NCBI RefSeq assembly: GCF_014489515.1
Contig: NZ_CP060782.1
Span: 682,001-746,000 of the forward strand
Length of the DNA stretch: 64,000 nucleotides
Origin: Sphingomonas sediminicola
Lineage (GTDB): Bacteria; Pseudomonadota; Alphaproteobacteria; Sphingomonadales; Sphingomonadaceae
Reading direction: 5' to 3'
A program made the position numbers and the translations under genes. The notes beneath the pieces are model-generated. The model was not told the origin of the DNA. It saw nothing but the letters and a program-made list of their open reading frames with translations, and did not search any database. Of the stretch, positions 1-8,759 are shown one piece after another. Each line of letters opens with the position of its first letter. The stretch's first letter is position 1.

Positions 1-280
1 CTCGACCTTCGGGCCGATCCACCAGGCGGTGCGCCGCGCGCTGAACAAGGGTCAGGACGTCGCGCACGTGCACATCCGCCACATCTGGCCGATGCCGTCG
101 AACATGGGCGACTTGCTCAAGAGCTTCGACAAGATCATCGTTCCGGAGATGAACACGGGCCAGCTCAAGACCGTGCTCCGCGACCAGTTCCTCGTCGACG
201 CGAAGCCGCTCAACAAGGTCAGCGGCCACCCCTTCCGCATCGCCGAGATCGAAGCGGCGATCGAGAAGGCGCTGTCATGA
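1..280 (+). CDS. korA: 2-oxoacid:ferredoxin oxidoreductase alpha subunit, C-terminal end (partial)
   Basis: This is the last 92 residues of an open frame that runs in from the left edge (frame begins at base 2). The reading is consistent with the C-terminal domain of the alpha subunit of 2-oxoglutarate or related 2-oxoacid:ferredoxin oxidoreductase, which with KorB converts a 2-oxoacid and CoA to acyl-CoA, CO2 and reduced ferredoxin. Recognisable text includes HIRHIWPMP and VPEMNTGQL, typical of the end of KorA. The assignment is strengthened by korB lying immediately downstream. The stop codon overlaps the start of a 26-codon ORF (ATGA), so the three frames are probably translationally coupled. 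The N-terminal part lies outside the window. Confidence 0.88.
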   Translation, partial: STFGPIHQAVRRALNKGQDVAHVHIRHIWPMPSNMGDLLKSFDKIIVPEMNTGQLKTVLRDQFLVDAKPLNKVSGHPFRIAEIEAAIEKALS

Positions 281-357
281 AACCGATCAATCCCTGGCCG
301 ATGATCATCATGCTGATCCTCGTCTGCGTCTTGATCTACTGGGTACTGTACCGATGA
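277..357 (+). CDS. 26-residue single-span membrane microprotein between korA and korB
   Basis: This short frame encodes MKPINPWPMIIMLILVCVLI followed by YWVLYR. A polar six-residue N-terminus precedes about 18 strongly hydrophobic residues and a final Arg, which is what a single transmembrane helix looks like. Its ATG overlaps the korA stop (ATGA at 277-280) and its own TGA overlaps the korB ATG (ATGA at 354-357). It therefore fills the korA-korB gap exactly and sits in a double stop-start overlap. That placement supports real translation, at least as a coupling ORF, and the membrane-helix composition suggests a product that could tether the oxidoreductase to the membrane. The function is unknown; it may be only a coupling leader. 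Confidence 0.6.
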   Translation: MKPINPWPMIIMLILVCVLIYWVLYR

Positions 358-1364
358 ACGAACTGACCAAAGTCACCACCGCCAAGGACTGGGCGAGCGA
401 CCAGGAGGTCCGCTGGTGCCCGGGCTGCGGCGACTATGCCGTTCTGAAGGCCGTGCAGCGGACGATGCCGGACCTTGGCGTCGCGCGCGAGAAGACGGTG
501 TTCGTCAGCGGCATCGGCTGCTCCAGCCGCTTCCCCTACTACATGGCAAGCTACGGCTTCCACACGATCCACGGTCGCGCTCCGGCCTTCGCGACGGGGA
601 TCAAGCTCGCCAATCCGGAGCTCGACGTGTGGGTCATCACCGGTGACGGCGATGCCCTGTCGATCGGCGGCAATCACACGATGCATGTGCTTCGCCGCAA
701 CCTCGACTGCCAGATCCTGCTGTTCAACAACGAAATCTACGGTCTGACCAAGGGTCAATATTCGCCGACCAGCCGCGTCGGCACGCGCTCGCCCTCGACG
801 CCGTTCGGATCAGTCGATCGGCCGGTGACGCCCTGCATGTTTGCGCTCGGTTCGGGTGCGCGGTTCATCGCTCGCGGGATCGATGTTCATAAGAGCCTGC
901 CGGACGTGCTGAAGGCGGCTCACGCGCACAAGGGCGCGAGCTTCGTCGAAATCTACCAGAACTGCGTCGTCTACAACGACGACGTCTTCGCCAGCTTCAC
1001 CGAGCGCAGCGTCGCGCAGGAGAAGCAGCTCTGGCTGCAGCCCGGCGAGAAGATGCTGTTCGCCAACGGCGAAAAGGGCCTCGCGCTCGACTGCGACCGG
1101 CTGTGCCTGAAGATCGTCGATGGCAGCGATCCATCGGTCATCGTCCATGATCCGAAGAACAAGGGCATTGCGGCGATGTTGATCGAAATGCCGCAGGGCT
1201 TCCCGGTTGCGCTCGGCGTCATCTACGAAGACCCCGCTCCGACCTTCGAAAGCGCGGTAATCGAGCAGAACGCCGCCGCCGCATCGGGCAAGAAGGCCGA
1301 TCTTCAGGCCTTGGTCTCGAAGGGCCAGACCTGGCAGGTCGAGAAAGAGCCGCACAAGCTCTGA
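354..1364 (+). CDS. korB: 2-oxoacid:ferredoxin oxidoreductase beta subunit
   Basis: The 336-residue product is the thiamine diphosphate-binding beta subunit of 2-oxoglutarate (2-oxoacid):ferredoxin oxidoreductase. The CPGCGDY motif near residue 22 belongs to the family, and the TPP/Mg segment GDGDALSIGGNH lies near residues 98-109. The following NNEIYGLTKGQ is the conserved KorB signature. Length is normal for the family (about 330-350). The ATG overlaps the stop of the upstream microprotein. Together with korA it would supply reduced ferredoxin from the TCA cycle 2-oxoglutarate step. The exact 2-oxoacid cannot be fixed from sequence alone. Confidence 0.93.
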   Translation: MNELTKVTTAKDWASDQEVRWCPGCGDYAVLKAVQRTMPDLGVAREKTVFVSGIGCSSRFPYYMASYGFHTIHGRAPAFATGIKLANPELDVWVITGDGDALSIGGNHTMHVLRRNLDCQILLFNNEIYGLTKGQYSPTSRVGTRSPSTPFGSVDRPVTPCMFALGSGARFIARGIDVHKSLPDVLKAAHAHKGASFVEIYQNCVVYNDDVFASFTERSVAQEKQLWLQPGEKMLFANGEKGLALDCDRLCLKIVDGSDPSVIVHDPKNKGIAAMLIEMPQGFPVALGVIYEDPAPTFESAVIEQNAAAASGKKADLQALVSKGQTWQVEKEPHKL

Positions 1365-1378
1365 CCCGCTAGCCCAGC

Positions 1379-2368
1379 TTGGACAATCTCACCCACTCGA
1401 TGGCCGGCTGGGCGCTGGGCCAGGCCGGTCTCAAGACGAAGACGCGCAAGGGCCTCGCCGCGCTGATCCTCGGCGCGAACATGCCGGACATCGATGTCTT
1501 CTTCGGCAATGCTCCGTGGGACCCGCTGGCGATCCACCGCGGCTTCACGCACGGAATCATCGGCGGAGTGCTGGTCATGCCGCCGATCCTCGCGGGATTG
1601 CTGTGGCTGCTCGACCGCTGGCAGGTCGGCCGCGGCAAGGGCTTCAAAAGCGGGCTGACGATGCACTTCGGCTGGCTGCTCGCATTGTCTTACATCGGCG
1701 CCGCCACGCATCCATTGCTCGACATGCTGACGACCTATTCGGTTCAGCTGCTCTCGCCTTTCTCGAATCGTTGGTACCACGCCGACGGCCTGTTCATCAT
1801 CGACGTCTGGGTCTGGCTCGCGCTCGCGCTCGGCATCGGAATTTCCAAGGTGAAGGAGAAGAAAGGCCGTCCGTGGACGCGGCCGGCGCGGATCGCTGTT
1901 GCGTTCGTGCTATCCTATGTCGGTGTGAACCTCGTCATCACGGACAGGGCCAATGCCTCGGTCCGGGAATGGGCCGGGAGCCGCCCGGTCGAAGCGATCT
2001 TCGCCTCGCCGCCGCCGGTCGAGTTCTGGCGCCGCGACCTCGTCTGGCGAGAGGGCAATTGCTACCACCGAAGCAAATATGATCCGCTCGGTGGCGGGTT
2101 CGGGATGGTGACCACCTGTCAGCCGACGAACATGGGCGATCCGCTTGTTCGCGAGGCTATCCGGCAGGATCCCCGGCTTCGGAAGTTCCTGAAATGGTCG
2201 ATCCTTCCGCAGGCCGATACGATCCGGGAGCGCTGCCAGGTCCGCGTTGCGATCGGCGACGCCCGTTACGGAGAGGGCAGGCGGTCGCGGCTTGCGCGTG
2301 AGACGGTCTTGCCGGTCGCCGCGCCGGGCTGCGCGCAAAACCTCGACAATAGCCGCTCGAATTCATAA
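1379..2368 (+). CDS. Membrane-bound metal-dependent hydrolase (YdjM/DUF457 family)
   Basis: The 329-residue protein begins MDNLTHSMAGWALGQAG, a start I recognise from this family, so the TTG at 1379 is preferred over the ATG at 1400. The early HS, the NMPDIDVFFG stretch and the later H-R-G-F-T-H-G motif (around residue 55) are the His/Asp residues expected for the YdjM-like hydrolase fold. Several hydrophobic helices follow (about residues 60-80, 100-120, 140-155 and 175-190). The reaction is unknown for most members. It starts 14 bases after korB and ends 10 bases before cfa, so it may be cotranscribed with them. Confidence 0.78.
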   Translation: MDNLTHSMAGWALGQAGLKTKTRKGLAALILGANMPDIDVFFGNAPWDPLAIHRGFTHGIIGGVLVMPPILAGLLWLLDRWQVGRGKGFKSGLTMHFGWLLALSYIGAATHPLLDMLTTYSVQLLSPFSNRWYHADGLFIIDVWVWLALALGIGISKVKEKKGRPWTRPARIAVAFVLSYVGVNLVITDRANASVREWAGSRPVEAIFASPPPVEFWRRDLVWREGNCYHRSKYDPLGGGFGMVTTCQPTNMGDPLVREAIRQDPRLRKFLKWSILPQADTIRERCQVRVAIGDARYGEGRRSRLARETVLPVAAPGCAQNLDNSRSNS

Positions 2369-2378
2369 CTGGCGCGTC

Positions 2379-3626
2379 ATGAGCTCGCGTGGTGCGCATC
2401 TGGTGCAGGGCGACAAGCGGTTCACGACAGGCGGCGGCCTGCTCGCGCGGCTTTTTGCGCCCGGATTCACCACCGTCCTCGACCTGATCGACCGGAAGCT
2501 TGAGAGCGGCGGCATCGACGCCACTATTCCGGATGGTACGCGCCGGCGGTTGGGATTCCGTGGGGCCGGCCCGGCAGCGCGGATCGAGATCAAGAGCTGG
2601 CTCGCCGTCGTGCGCCTGGCCATTTCCGGATCGGTCGGCTGGTACAAGGCGTGGGAGCTTGGCGAATGGACGTCGCCGGACCCGGTGCCCCTGTTCCAGC
2701 TGTTCAGCTCGAACGCCGTCTCGCTGGGCGAGCTCGGCAGGGCAAAGGGGCCGTTCCGCTGGATCAACGCGCTTGCCCACCGCCTGCGCGACAACGACCC
2801 GCGCCGAGCGAAGGAGAACATCTCCGCCCATTACGACCTTGGCAATGACTTCTATTCGGCCTGGCTCGACCAGACGATGACCTACAGCTCGGCACGGTTC
2901 GGGTCGGCTGAAGAGACGCTGGAGGACGCCCAGCTCCGCAAGGTTCACGACCTGCTCGACCGGCTCGGAATTGGCGAGCAGTCGAGGCTCCTGGAGATCG
3001 GTTCGGGCTGGGGAACGCTTGCGATCGAGGCGGCGAAGCGCGGCGCGCAAGTCGTCGGCCTGACCCTGTCCGCCGAGCAAAAGGCCTGGGCGGAGCAGCG
3101 CATCCGCGAAGCGGGCCTCGCCGACAAGGTAGAGATCAGGCTGCAGGACTATCGCCAGGTCGCAGAGCAGTTCGACGCCATCGCCTCCGTCGAGATGGTC
3201 GAGGCGGTCGGCCAGCGCTGGTGGGGCGCCTATGTCGACTGCATCGCCCGCAACCTGAAGCCCTGCGGCCGAGCCGCGCTGCAGTTCATCAGCATGGATC
3301 ACGGCCTGTTCGACCGCTACGCACGCAACGCCGACTTCATCCAGACCTACATCTTCCCGGGCGGCCAATTGATCGACGAACCCCGGTTCGAAGCGCTCGC
3401 GAAGCAGCGCGGCCTCTCATGGGAGGCGCGCGTGGGATTCGGCCTCGACTATGCCGAGACGCTCAAGCGCTGGCGCGACCGCTACGACGCCGCCGTAGCG
3501 GCCGGAAAGCTGCACGAGTTCAACGCCGCCTTCCACGGCCTCTGGCGCTATTACCTCATGTATTGCGAGGGCGGCTTCCGCGGCGGCGCAATCGACGTCG
3601 CGCAGGTAACGATGGTGAAGGCCTGA
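2379..3626 (+). CDS. cfa: Cyclopropane-fatty-acyl-phospholipid synthase family methyltransferase
   Basis: The 415-residue product would transfer a methylene group from S-adenosylmethionine to the double bond of unsaturated membrane acyl chains. The C-terminal catalytic part shows the family hallmark ISAHYDLGNDFYSAWLD near residue 147 and the SAM-binding glycine motif LLEIGSGWGTLAIEAAKRGA near residue 203. EMVEAVG follows, and YIFPGG lies later, as in Cfa. The ATG at 2379 was chosen because the frame further upstream overlaps the previous gene and does not resemble Cfa. A perfect hairpin follows the stop codon. The protein could equally be a Cfa paralogue of altered specificity. Confidence 0.9.
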   Translation: MSSRGAHLVQGDKRFTTGGGLLARLFAPGFTTVLDLIDRKLESGGIDATIPDGTRRRLGFRGAGPAARIEIKSWLAVVRLAISGSVGWYKAWELGEWTSPDPVPLFQLFSSNAVSLGELGRAKGPFRWINALAHRLRDNDPRRAKENISAHYDLGNDFYSAWLDQTMTYSSARFGSAEETLEDAQLRKVHDLLDRLGIGEQSRLLEIGSGWGTLAIEAAKRGAQVVGLTLSAEQKAWAEQRIREAGLADKVEIRLQDYRQVAEQFDAIASVEMVEAVGQRWWGAYVDCIARNLKPCGRAALQFISMDHGLFDRYARNADFIQTYIFPGGQLIDEPRFEALAKQRGLSWEARVGFGLDYAETLKRWRDRYDAAVAAGKLHEFNAAFHGLWRYYLMYCEGGFRGGAIDVAQVTMVKA

Positions 3627-3656
3627 CCGCCGCGTAGCCCGCTCACCACGCGGCGG
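3627..3656. terminator. Hairpin between convergent genes
   Basis: CCGCCGCGT (3627-3635) pairs perfectly with ACGCGGCGG (3648-3656) around a 12-base loop. It lies exactly between the stop codons of two converging genes, the placement of a bidirectional terminator. No clear T-run follows on either strand, so termination is inferred from position and stem strength only. Confidence 0.5.
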
Positions 3657-3665
3657 AGGCTAAGC

Positions 3666-4196
3666 TCAGCCCGGAAGAACGACCGTATCGATGACGTGGA
3701 TGATGCCGTTCGATTGCATCAGGTCCGTCTTGGTTACGGTTGCAGTGCGATTGTTCTCGTCGACGAGGATGACCTTGTCGCCGTCGAGCTTCGCCGTAAG
3801 TTGCGAGCCTTCGACGGTGGTGAGCTTTGCAGAGCCGCCGCCGGCCTGAATCTGCTGCACGAGCGCGGCGGCAGTCACCTCACCGGCCACCACGTGATAT
3901 GTCAGGATCTTGGCAAGCTGATCGCGATTTTCCGGCTTCAGAAGATTCTCGACCGTTCCCGAGTCGAGCTTGGCGAAGGCATCGTTCGTGGGCGCGAAGA
4001 CCGTGAACGGTCCTTTGCCGGCAAGGGTATCGGTTAGCTTCGCAGCCTTTACCGCGGTTACCAGCGTCTTGAAGTCAGGCGAGGCCGAAGCCGCCGCGAC
4101 GATGTTGCCCTTGGGTGAGCCGCTGCCGGCGAATGCCGGAGCTGAGATGATCAAGGCGGCAGCCGCTGTGGCTGCGAAATAGCGGGATAACGACAT
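3666..4196 (-). CDS. Secreted fasciclin-domain protein
   Basis: The 176-residue protein has an N-terminal Sec signal peptide (about residues 1-23, ending APAFA) followed by one fasciclin (FAS1) domain that fills the rest. FAS1 landmarks are visible: [11 protein letters not shown] (H1 box) around residues 64-74, YHVV around residue 98, and [13 protein letters not shown] (H2 box) at the C-terminus. FAS1 proteins are extracytoplasmic and are linked to adhesion or cell-envelope functions, but no substrate can be read here. It converges on cfa and shares the hairpin at 3627-3656. Confidence 0.88.
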   Translation of the reverse strand: MSLSRYFAATAAAALIISAPAFAGSGSPKGNIVAAASASPDFKTLVTAVKAAKLTDTLAGKGPFTVFAPTNDAFAKLDSGTVENLLKPENRDQLAKILTYHVVAGEVTAAALVQQIQAGGGSAKLTTVEGSQLTAKLDGDKVILVDENNRTATVTKTDLMQSNGIIHVIDTVVLPG

Positions 4197-4284
4197 TGGG
4201 AAGTCTCCAGAATTATCTTCGGAGGTTCCCAGTTATGACTCGTTGGCCGCCCCAGCCATACGGCACTTCGGGCATTCCCCGGGC

Positions 4285-4556
4285 TCAGGCCTTCGCCCAT
4301 TCCTTCGATTTCTCGACGATCGTCACCTCGCGAAGGAGCGCGTCGACGCTCTCGGTCAACTCCGGAAGGAAGCTGATCTGGTGCCGTGCCCCGCGATAGG
4401 ATTCGACCATCAGCAGCGCGTCGAGCAGGATCGGGACGACCACGCTCTCGGGTCATCCAGTTCCGCGAGTGCCCGCAGCTTCTCGATTGCCTTGCGCCTT
4501 GCTGCTTCCGGATTCGACAGCGCCGCCGTCCGTCCGATCATCCAACCCATTTTCAT
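4285..4556 (-). CDS. Small protein of unknown function (about 90 aa), read through one frameshift
   Basis: A frame starting MKMGWMIGRTAALSNPEAAR at 4556 continues through an Ala/Glu/Leu-rich helix and then loses its frame at a run of three G on the plus strand (4450-4452). Adding one base there continues the protein as DPESVVVPILLDALLMVESY and ends EKSKEWAKA with a stop at 4285. Both halves have protein-like composition and join naturally, so the break is more likely a missing base than decay. I do not recognise the family. It is followed downstream (minus strand) by the fasciclin gene. Confidence 0.5.
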
Positions 4557-4655
4557 GTGACCTCCACTTGAGGGCCACGATACGCCTTGCTGCACTGCAG
4601 TGAAGTTCGAGCGGTCTTACTGGCGGAGCGTCTCGCCGATACCGCTGTTAGACGA

Positions 4656-6004
4656 TCAGTTGGAACAGAGGCCGAGCGCCGTCGCCAACGATTTCCTCAC
4701 GGCGAGGATCAGCAAGGAGCCGCCGAAGGCGATCCCAGCGACTAGCGTCCAAAAGGCGACGTTGCTCATTTCCCCGTAGAAGCTGCCGACCCATCCCATT
4801 AGCACGGTGCCGAAGAAGAGGGAGAGGAATGATCCGCCGATCATGGTCGAGTTGACTTTCGCAGGAGCGGATTTCGAAATGATCGCGAGCGCCACTGGCC
4901 AGTACCACATGAACGCAAAGCCCATTCCGAAATAGCCGGCAAGCGCCCACAAGACCGAGACCTTGCCGTCGGCATCCGCCATGAGGCAGCCGGCGACGAA
5001 TAAGAGCGCCGATGCGCCCGTCATCGCGAAGCCGATGAGCAGCTTGGTGAGGGCCTCCGGCTCGACGTTCCGGCGCGCTTGCGACGCCCAGAGCCCGACG
5101 AGGACCGGCGCGATAATGATGCTCGCGAAGCTGTCGACGGAATTGAACCAGCTTGCCGGAATCGGACCGAGGCTGACCTTCTCGTCGATCCATACGATCC
5201 CGACGTTCCAGATCATGGTGTAGGATATCAGGGCGGGGATGAACGTCGCGATCAGGAACAGGATCGCCCAAACCCTTTTCTTCTCAGCGGTGGTGAGCGG
5301 CGGAAGCTTGGATCGCGCGGACTTTTCCGCTTTGCTGTTGGGCAAATAGCGCTGGCCGCCGAGATAGATGGCGAGAGCCACAAGCATGAGGACTGCGGCG
5401 AGGGCGAACCCGGCATGCCAGCCGTAGATGGCGGCGACCGTTCCGGTCCCAAGCGGGCCCGCGACTGCGCCGATGTTGATGCCGGTCGAGAATATCGTGA
5501 AGCCGCGTTCGCGAAGGGATTCGGAAGTGGGCGGATAGAGCTTGCCGACCTGCGCTGAGATATTCCCCTTGAGGAAACCGGACCCGGCGATCAGCAGCAG
5601 CAGGGCGAGCAGAAAAGTATCGTCCCGCGACATTGCGAGATGGCCGGCCGCCATCAGCAATGCTCCAAGCGTAACCCTCGCTTCGTCCCGATGAACCGGT
5701 CCGCGATCCAGCCGCCGAGAAGCGGCGTGAAGTAAACGAGGCCGCCGTACCAGCCGTAGATGAGGGATGCGAAGGCCTGATCCGACATCGGCCCGCGGAA
5801 TTCGAAAGCATGGCGGAGCGTCGCAAGACCGATGACGTGCTCGGCATGGCCGGGAAGTAGAAGCTGCTTGACCATGTACAGCGCCAGCAGCGCAGTCATG
5901 CCATAATAGGAGAACCGCTCCGCGAGTTCGGTTACCGAAAGGATCGCAAGCCCGGGCGGATGGCCACGGAGCGTCTTGCCCGTGATGCTGCTTTCCTCGT
6001 GCAT
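4656..6004 (-). CDS. Proton-dependent oligopeptide transporter (POT/PTR2 family), one frameshift
   Basis: About 449 residues when one base is restored. The N-terminal half contains TELAERFSYYGMTALLALYM (the E-x-x-E-R-F-x-Y-Y motif that couples proton to peptide transport) and GGWIADRFIGTKR. The second part holds SGFLKGNISAQVGKLYPP (family signature) and then about ten hydrophobic helices with FMWYWPVALAIISKSAP. The frame breaks near 5676-5682, between the conserved TKR and VTLGALLMA, and a one-base restoration joins them. The start at 6004 has a strong GGAGG site seven to eleven bases upstream. The expected role is uptake of di- and tripeptides across the inner membrane. Confidence 0.85.
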
Positions 6005-6053
6005 GCTTGCCCCTCCGGGGACCGTGCGCTTGCGAAGAGGAAGTTGGCAAGCC

Positions 6054-6766
6054 CTAGGGCGCGCGCACCAGCTCGCCGGTCTGCGCAACCGATGCCAGGC
6101 GTTCCAGGATGAAGGCCGCGACGGCTTCAGGCGGCTTCACGCTCTCCGGCTCTTCGCCGGGGAAGGCTAGCTGGCGCATGCGGGTGCGGGTCGCGCCCGG
6201 GTCGACGATCTGCACGCGGATCTTGCCGGTATGCTCCGTCTCGTCGGCATAAGCGCCGAGAAGGTTCTCCAGCGCTGCCTTGGAAGAGCCGTAGGCCCCC
6301 AGAAGGCTCGCGGTTCGTGGCCGACGCTCGACGTCACGCCGATCACGTCCGCCCGCTCGGCCTTGCGCAGCATCTGGTCGAACGCGGCGATCAGCGCTTG
6401 GTTGGAGCCGACATTGAGCGTCAGAATCCGCGAATATTCCTTGGGGTCGATATGCTCGACCGGAGTGAGCGAGCCGAGCATGGCCGCGTTGAGGACGAGG
6501 ATGTCGAGAGCGCCCCACCGCTCCGACACGGCTGCGCCCAGCTTGCCGATGGCTTCGCCGTCGGTGAGGTCGAGCGGCGCGATCGTCGCGCTCCCGCCAG
6601 CCGCATGGATGCGGTCCTCGACCTCTTCCAATGCCTTGGCGGTGCGGGCGACGAGGATGACGTGCGCGCCCTCTCGGGCGAGAGCTTCGGCAGTCGCGGC
6701 GCCAATGCCGCGGCTTGCGCCGGTGACAAGCGCAAGCTTGCCGGAAAGCGGTTTCGAATCAGACAT
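6054..6766 (-). CDS. Short-chain dehydrogenase/reductase, one frameshift
   Basis: Restoring one base in the C5 run at 6296-6300 gives a 237-residue classical SDR. The NAD(P)-binding TGASRGIGAATAEALA lies at residues 15-30, NAA at about residue 92, the catalytic Ser in VIGVTSSVG near residue 143, and the YGSSKAA motif (catalytic Tyr and Lys) right after the break. IVDPGATRTRM follows as expected. The substrate is unknown. It is 17 bases from the end of purF on the same strand, so the two may share a transcript. Confidence 0.83.
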
Positions 6767-6783
6767 GGAGGCGCGTGTAGCGG

Positions 6784-8239
6784 CTAGCGCGCGGCGACCA
6801 AAGACAGGGTCGAGCCCGGATCGTTTTCCTCAGCGTCGGTCAGCCGCGTCGGATACTCCCCGGTGAAGCAGGCGTCGCAACGCTGCGGCTGCTGAGCGTT
6901 GCGCTGGTCGCCAAGCGCTCGGTACAGGCCATCGATCGAGATGAAGGCGAGGCTGTCGGCGTTGATGTAATCGGCCATGCCCTCGACGCTCATCTGCGCG
7001 GCGAGCAACTTCGCCCGCTCCGGCGTGTCGACGCCGTAGAAGCAGCTGTGTCGCGTCGGCGGCGAGGCGATGCGCATGTGCACTTCACGGGCCCCGGCAT
7101 CGCGCATCATCTGGACGATCTTCACGCTGGTCGTTCCGCGCACGATGGAATCGTCAATGAGGACGACGCGCTTGCCGCGGATAAGCGCGCTGTTGGCGTT
7201 GTGCTTCAGCTTCACGCCCAAGTGGCGGACTTCCTGGCTCGGCTGGATGAAGGTCCGGCCGACATAGTGCGAGCGGATGATGCCAAGCTCGAACGGAATG
7301 CCGCTTTCCTGGCTGAAGCCGATCGCTGCCGGAACTCCGCTGTCCGGAACCGGAACCACGAGGTCGGCTTCGACCGGGGCCTCGCGGGAAAGCTCCGCGC
7401 CGATCTTCTTCCGGACTTCGTAGACGGATGTGCCGTCGACGATCGAATCCGGGCGCGAGAAATAGACGTGCTCGAAGATGCAGGGGCGGGCTCTGCCATC
7501 TCGAACGGGCGGAAGGAGCGGATGCCGCTACCATTGACGATCACTAGCTCGCCGGGATCGATCTCACGGATGAAGCTTGCGCCAATCACGTCGAGCGCGA
7601 CCGTTTCCGAAGCGAAGATGGTCGCTTCGCCCAGCTTGCCCATGACGAGCGGACGAATGCCCAGCGGGTCCCGGCAGGCAATCAGGCCTTCTTCCGTCAG
7701 GACGACGAGCGAATAGGCGCCTTCGACCTGCTTCAGCGCGTCGATCAGCCGGTCGGTAGGGCTCGCGGCCTGCGATGTCGCGACGAGGTGGATGATCACC
7801 TCCGTGTCGCTGGTCGACTGGAAGATGGAGCCGCGGCGGTTGAGCGTGCGGCGCAGCTTCATCGCGTTGGAGAGATTGCCGTTATGGGCAACGGCGAAGC
7901 CGCCGTCGTTCAGCTCGGCGTAAAGGGGCTGGACGTTTCGGAGCGCGGTTTCGCCGGTCGTCGAATAGCGAACGTGCCCGATGCCTGCGCGGCCGAGCAG
8001 CTTGCGCATGATATCGTCTTTGTCGAAATTGCCGGCCACGTGCCCCATCGCCCGGTGCGAATGGAAATGGGCGCCGTCGTAGCTGGTGACGCCCGCCGCT
8101 TCCTGGCCGCGATGCTGCAGGGCGTGAAGCCCAAGCGCGACGAAGCTCGCGGCGTTATCGGCACCCCAGATGCCGAAGATTCCGCACTCTTCGTGCAGTG
8201 TGTCCCGTCGAGGGGTTCGAACGGATTTGTGGTGAGCAT
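6784..8239 (-). CDS. purF: Amidophosphoribosyltransferase, two frameshifts
   Basis: PurF catalyses the first committed step of purine synthesis: PRPP plus glutamine to phosphoribosylamine. Restoring one base at 8204-8206 and one at 7491 gives about 485 residues, the normal length. The first repair yields the N-terminal nucleophile region ECGIFGIWGADNAASF and LGLHALQHRGQEAAG. Intact text then includes GHVRYSTTG and VAHNGNLSNA (glutamine amidotransferase). The second repair joins SFRPFEMAEARPCIFEHVYF and leads to VVPVPDSGVPAA and VVLIDDSIVRGTT, the PRPP-binding motif. Two breaks in a gene that is usually essential argue for consensus errors. The start at 8239 gives MLTTNPFEPLDG. Confidence 0.92.
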
Positions 8240-8332
8240 CGTCCCCGAGCCAGCGCTGCTAGAGCCGTCATATAGGTGTGGGGTGGCGCTTTGTCGCCCC
8301 TGCCTGAACCTCAGTTGAAATCCTCACGCCAG

Positions 8333-8356
8333 TTGACGTTTACGTGAACGTAAAGC
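8333..8356 (+). promoter_or_regulatory. Perfect dyad operator ahead of the MerR-family gene
   Basis: TTTACGT-GA-ACGTAAA (8339-8354) is a perfect 7+2+7 inverted repeat directly after a TTGACG -35-like hexamer (8333-8338). The 19-base gap to the next possible -10 position (TA at 8358) matches the long spacer that MerR-type activators bind. The ACGT-centred half sites resemble the motif I associate with LiuR-type MerR regulators of acyl-CoA catabolism. The -10 element itself is weak, so the exact promoter is uncertain. Confidence 0.6.
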
Positions 8357-8367
8357 ATAGCGCCGCC

Positions 8368-8757
8368 ATGGACGCGGAGAGGCGTTTCTATTCGATCGGG
8401 GAGATGTGCGACGCGTTCGGCGTCACCGCCCGCGCGCTCCGATTCTACGAAGACGAAGAGCTGATCGCGCCCGAGCGGCGCGGCACCACGCGGCTCTATA
8501 CCGATCGCGACCGCGCCCGGTTGACCTGGATCCTCCGCGGCAAGTCGGTCGGCTTCAGCCTCAACGACATTCGCGAACTGCTCGACCTCTACGATGTCGG
8601 GGACCAGCAGCACACGCAAATGCTCGCCACCCGCGACCGCTGCCGCGAGCGGGTCGTCGCGCTCCGCCGCCAGAAGAAAGACATCGACGCCACGATCGCC
8701 GAGCTCGAAGAGTTCTGCGGCTTCCTCGACGAACGCCTCGACCAGAAGGACAGCTAG
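8368..8757 (+). CDS. MerR-family transcriptional regulator (acyl-CoA catabolism type)
   Basis: The 129-residue protein begins with a MerR DNA-binding domain ([20 protein letters not shown], then [13 protein letters not shown]) in residues 4-75. A long coiled-coil dimerisation helix rich in Arg, Glu and Leu follows. There is no Cys cluster for metal sensing, which fits a LiuR/CueR-like fold without metal ligands. The ATG at 8368 follows the perfect dyad at 8339-8354. The gene ends two bases before an acyl-CoA dehydrogenase start, so the regulator probably controls that gene and itself. The effector is unknown. Confidence 0.85.
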   Translation: MDAERRFYSIGEMCDAFGVTARALRFYEDEELIAPERRGTTRLYTDRDRARLTWILRGKSVGFSLNDIRELLDLYDVGDQQHTQMLATRDRCRERVVALRRQKKDIDATIAELEEFCGFLDERLDQKDS

Positions 8758-8759
8758 AC

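Noticed and set aside
2379-3626. Longer Cfa starting at 2247
   Set aside because: The added N-terminal residues are Arg-rich, overlap the upstream hydrolase and do not resemble Cfa.
6784-8239. purF as a pseudogene
   Set aside because: Both breaks are one-base losses (8204 in a C run) and all catalytic motifs are intact on each side, so a sequencing deletion is more likely than decay of an essential gene.
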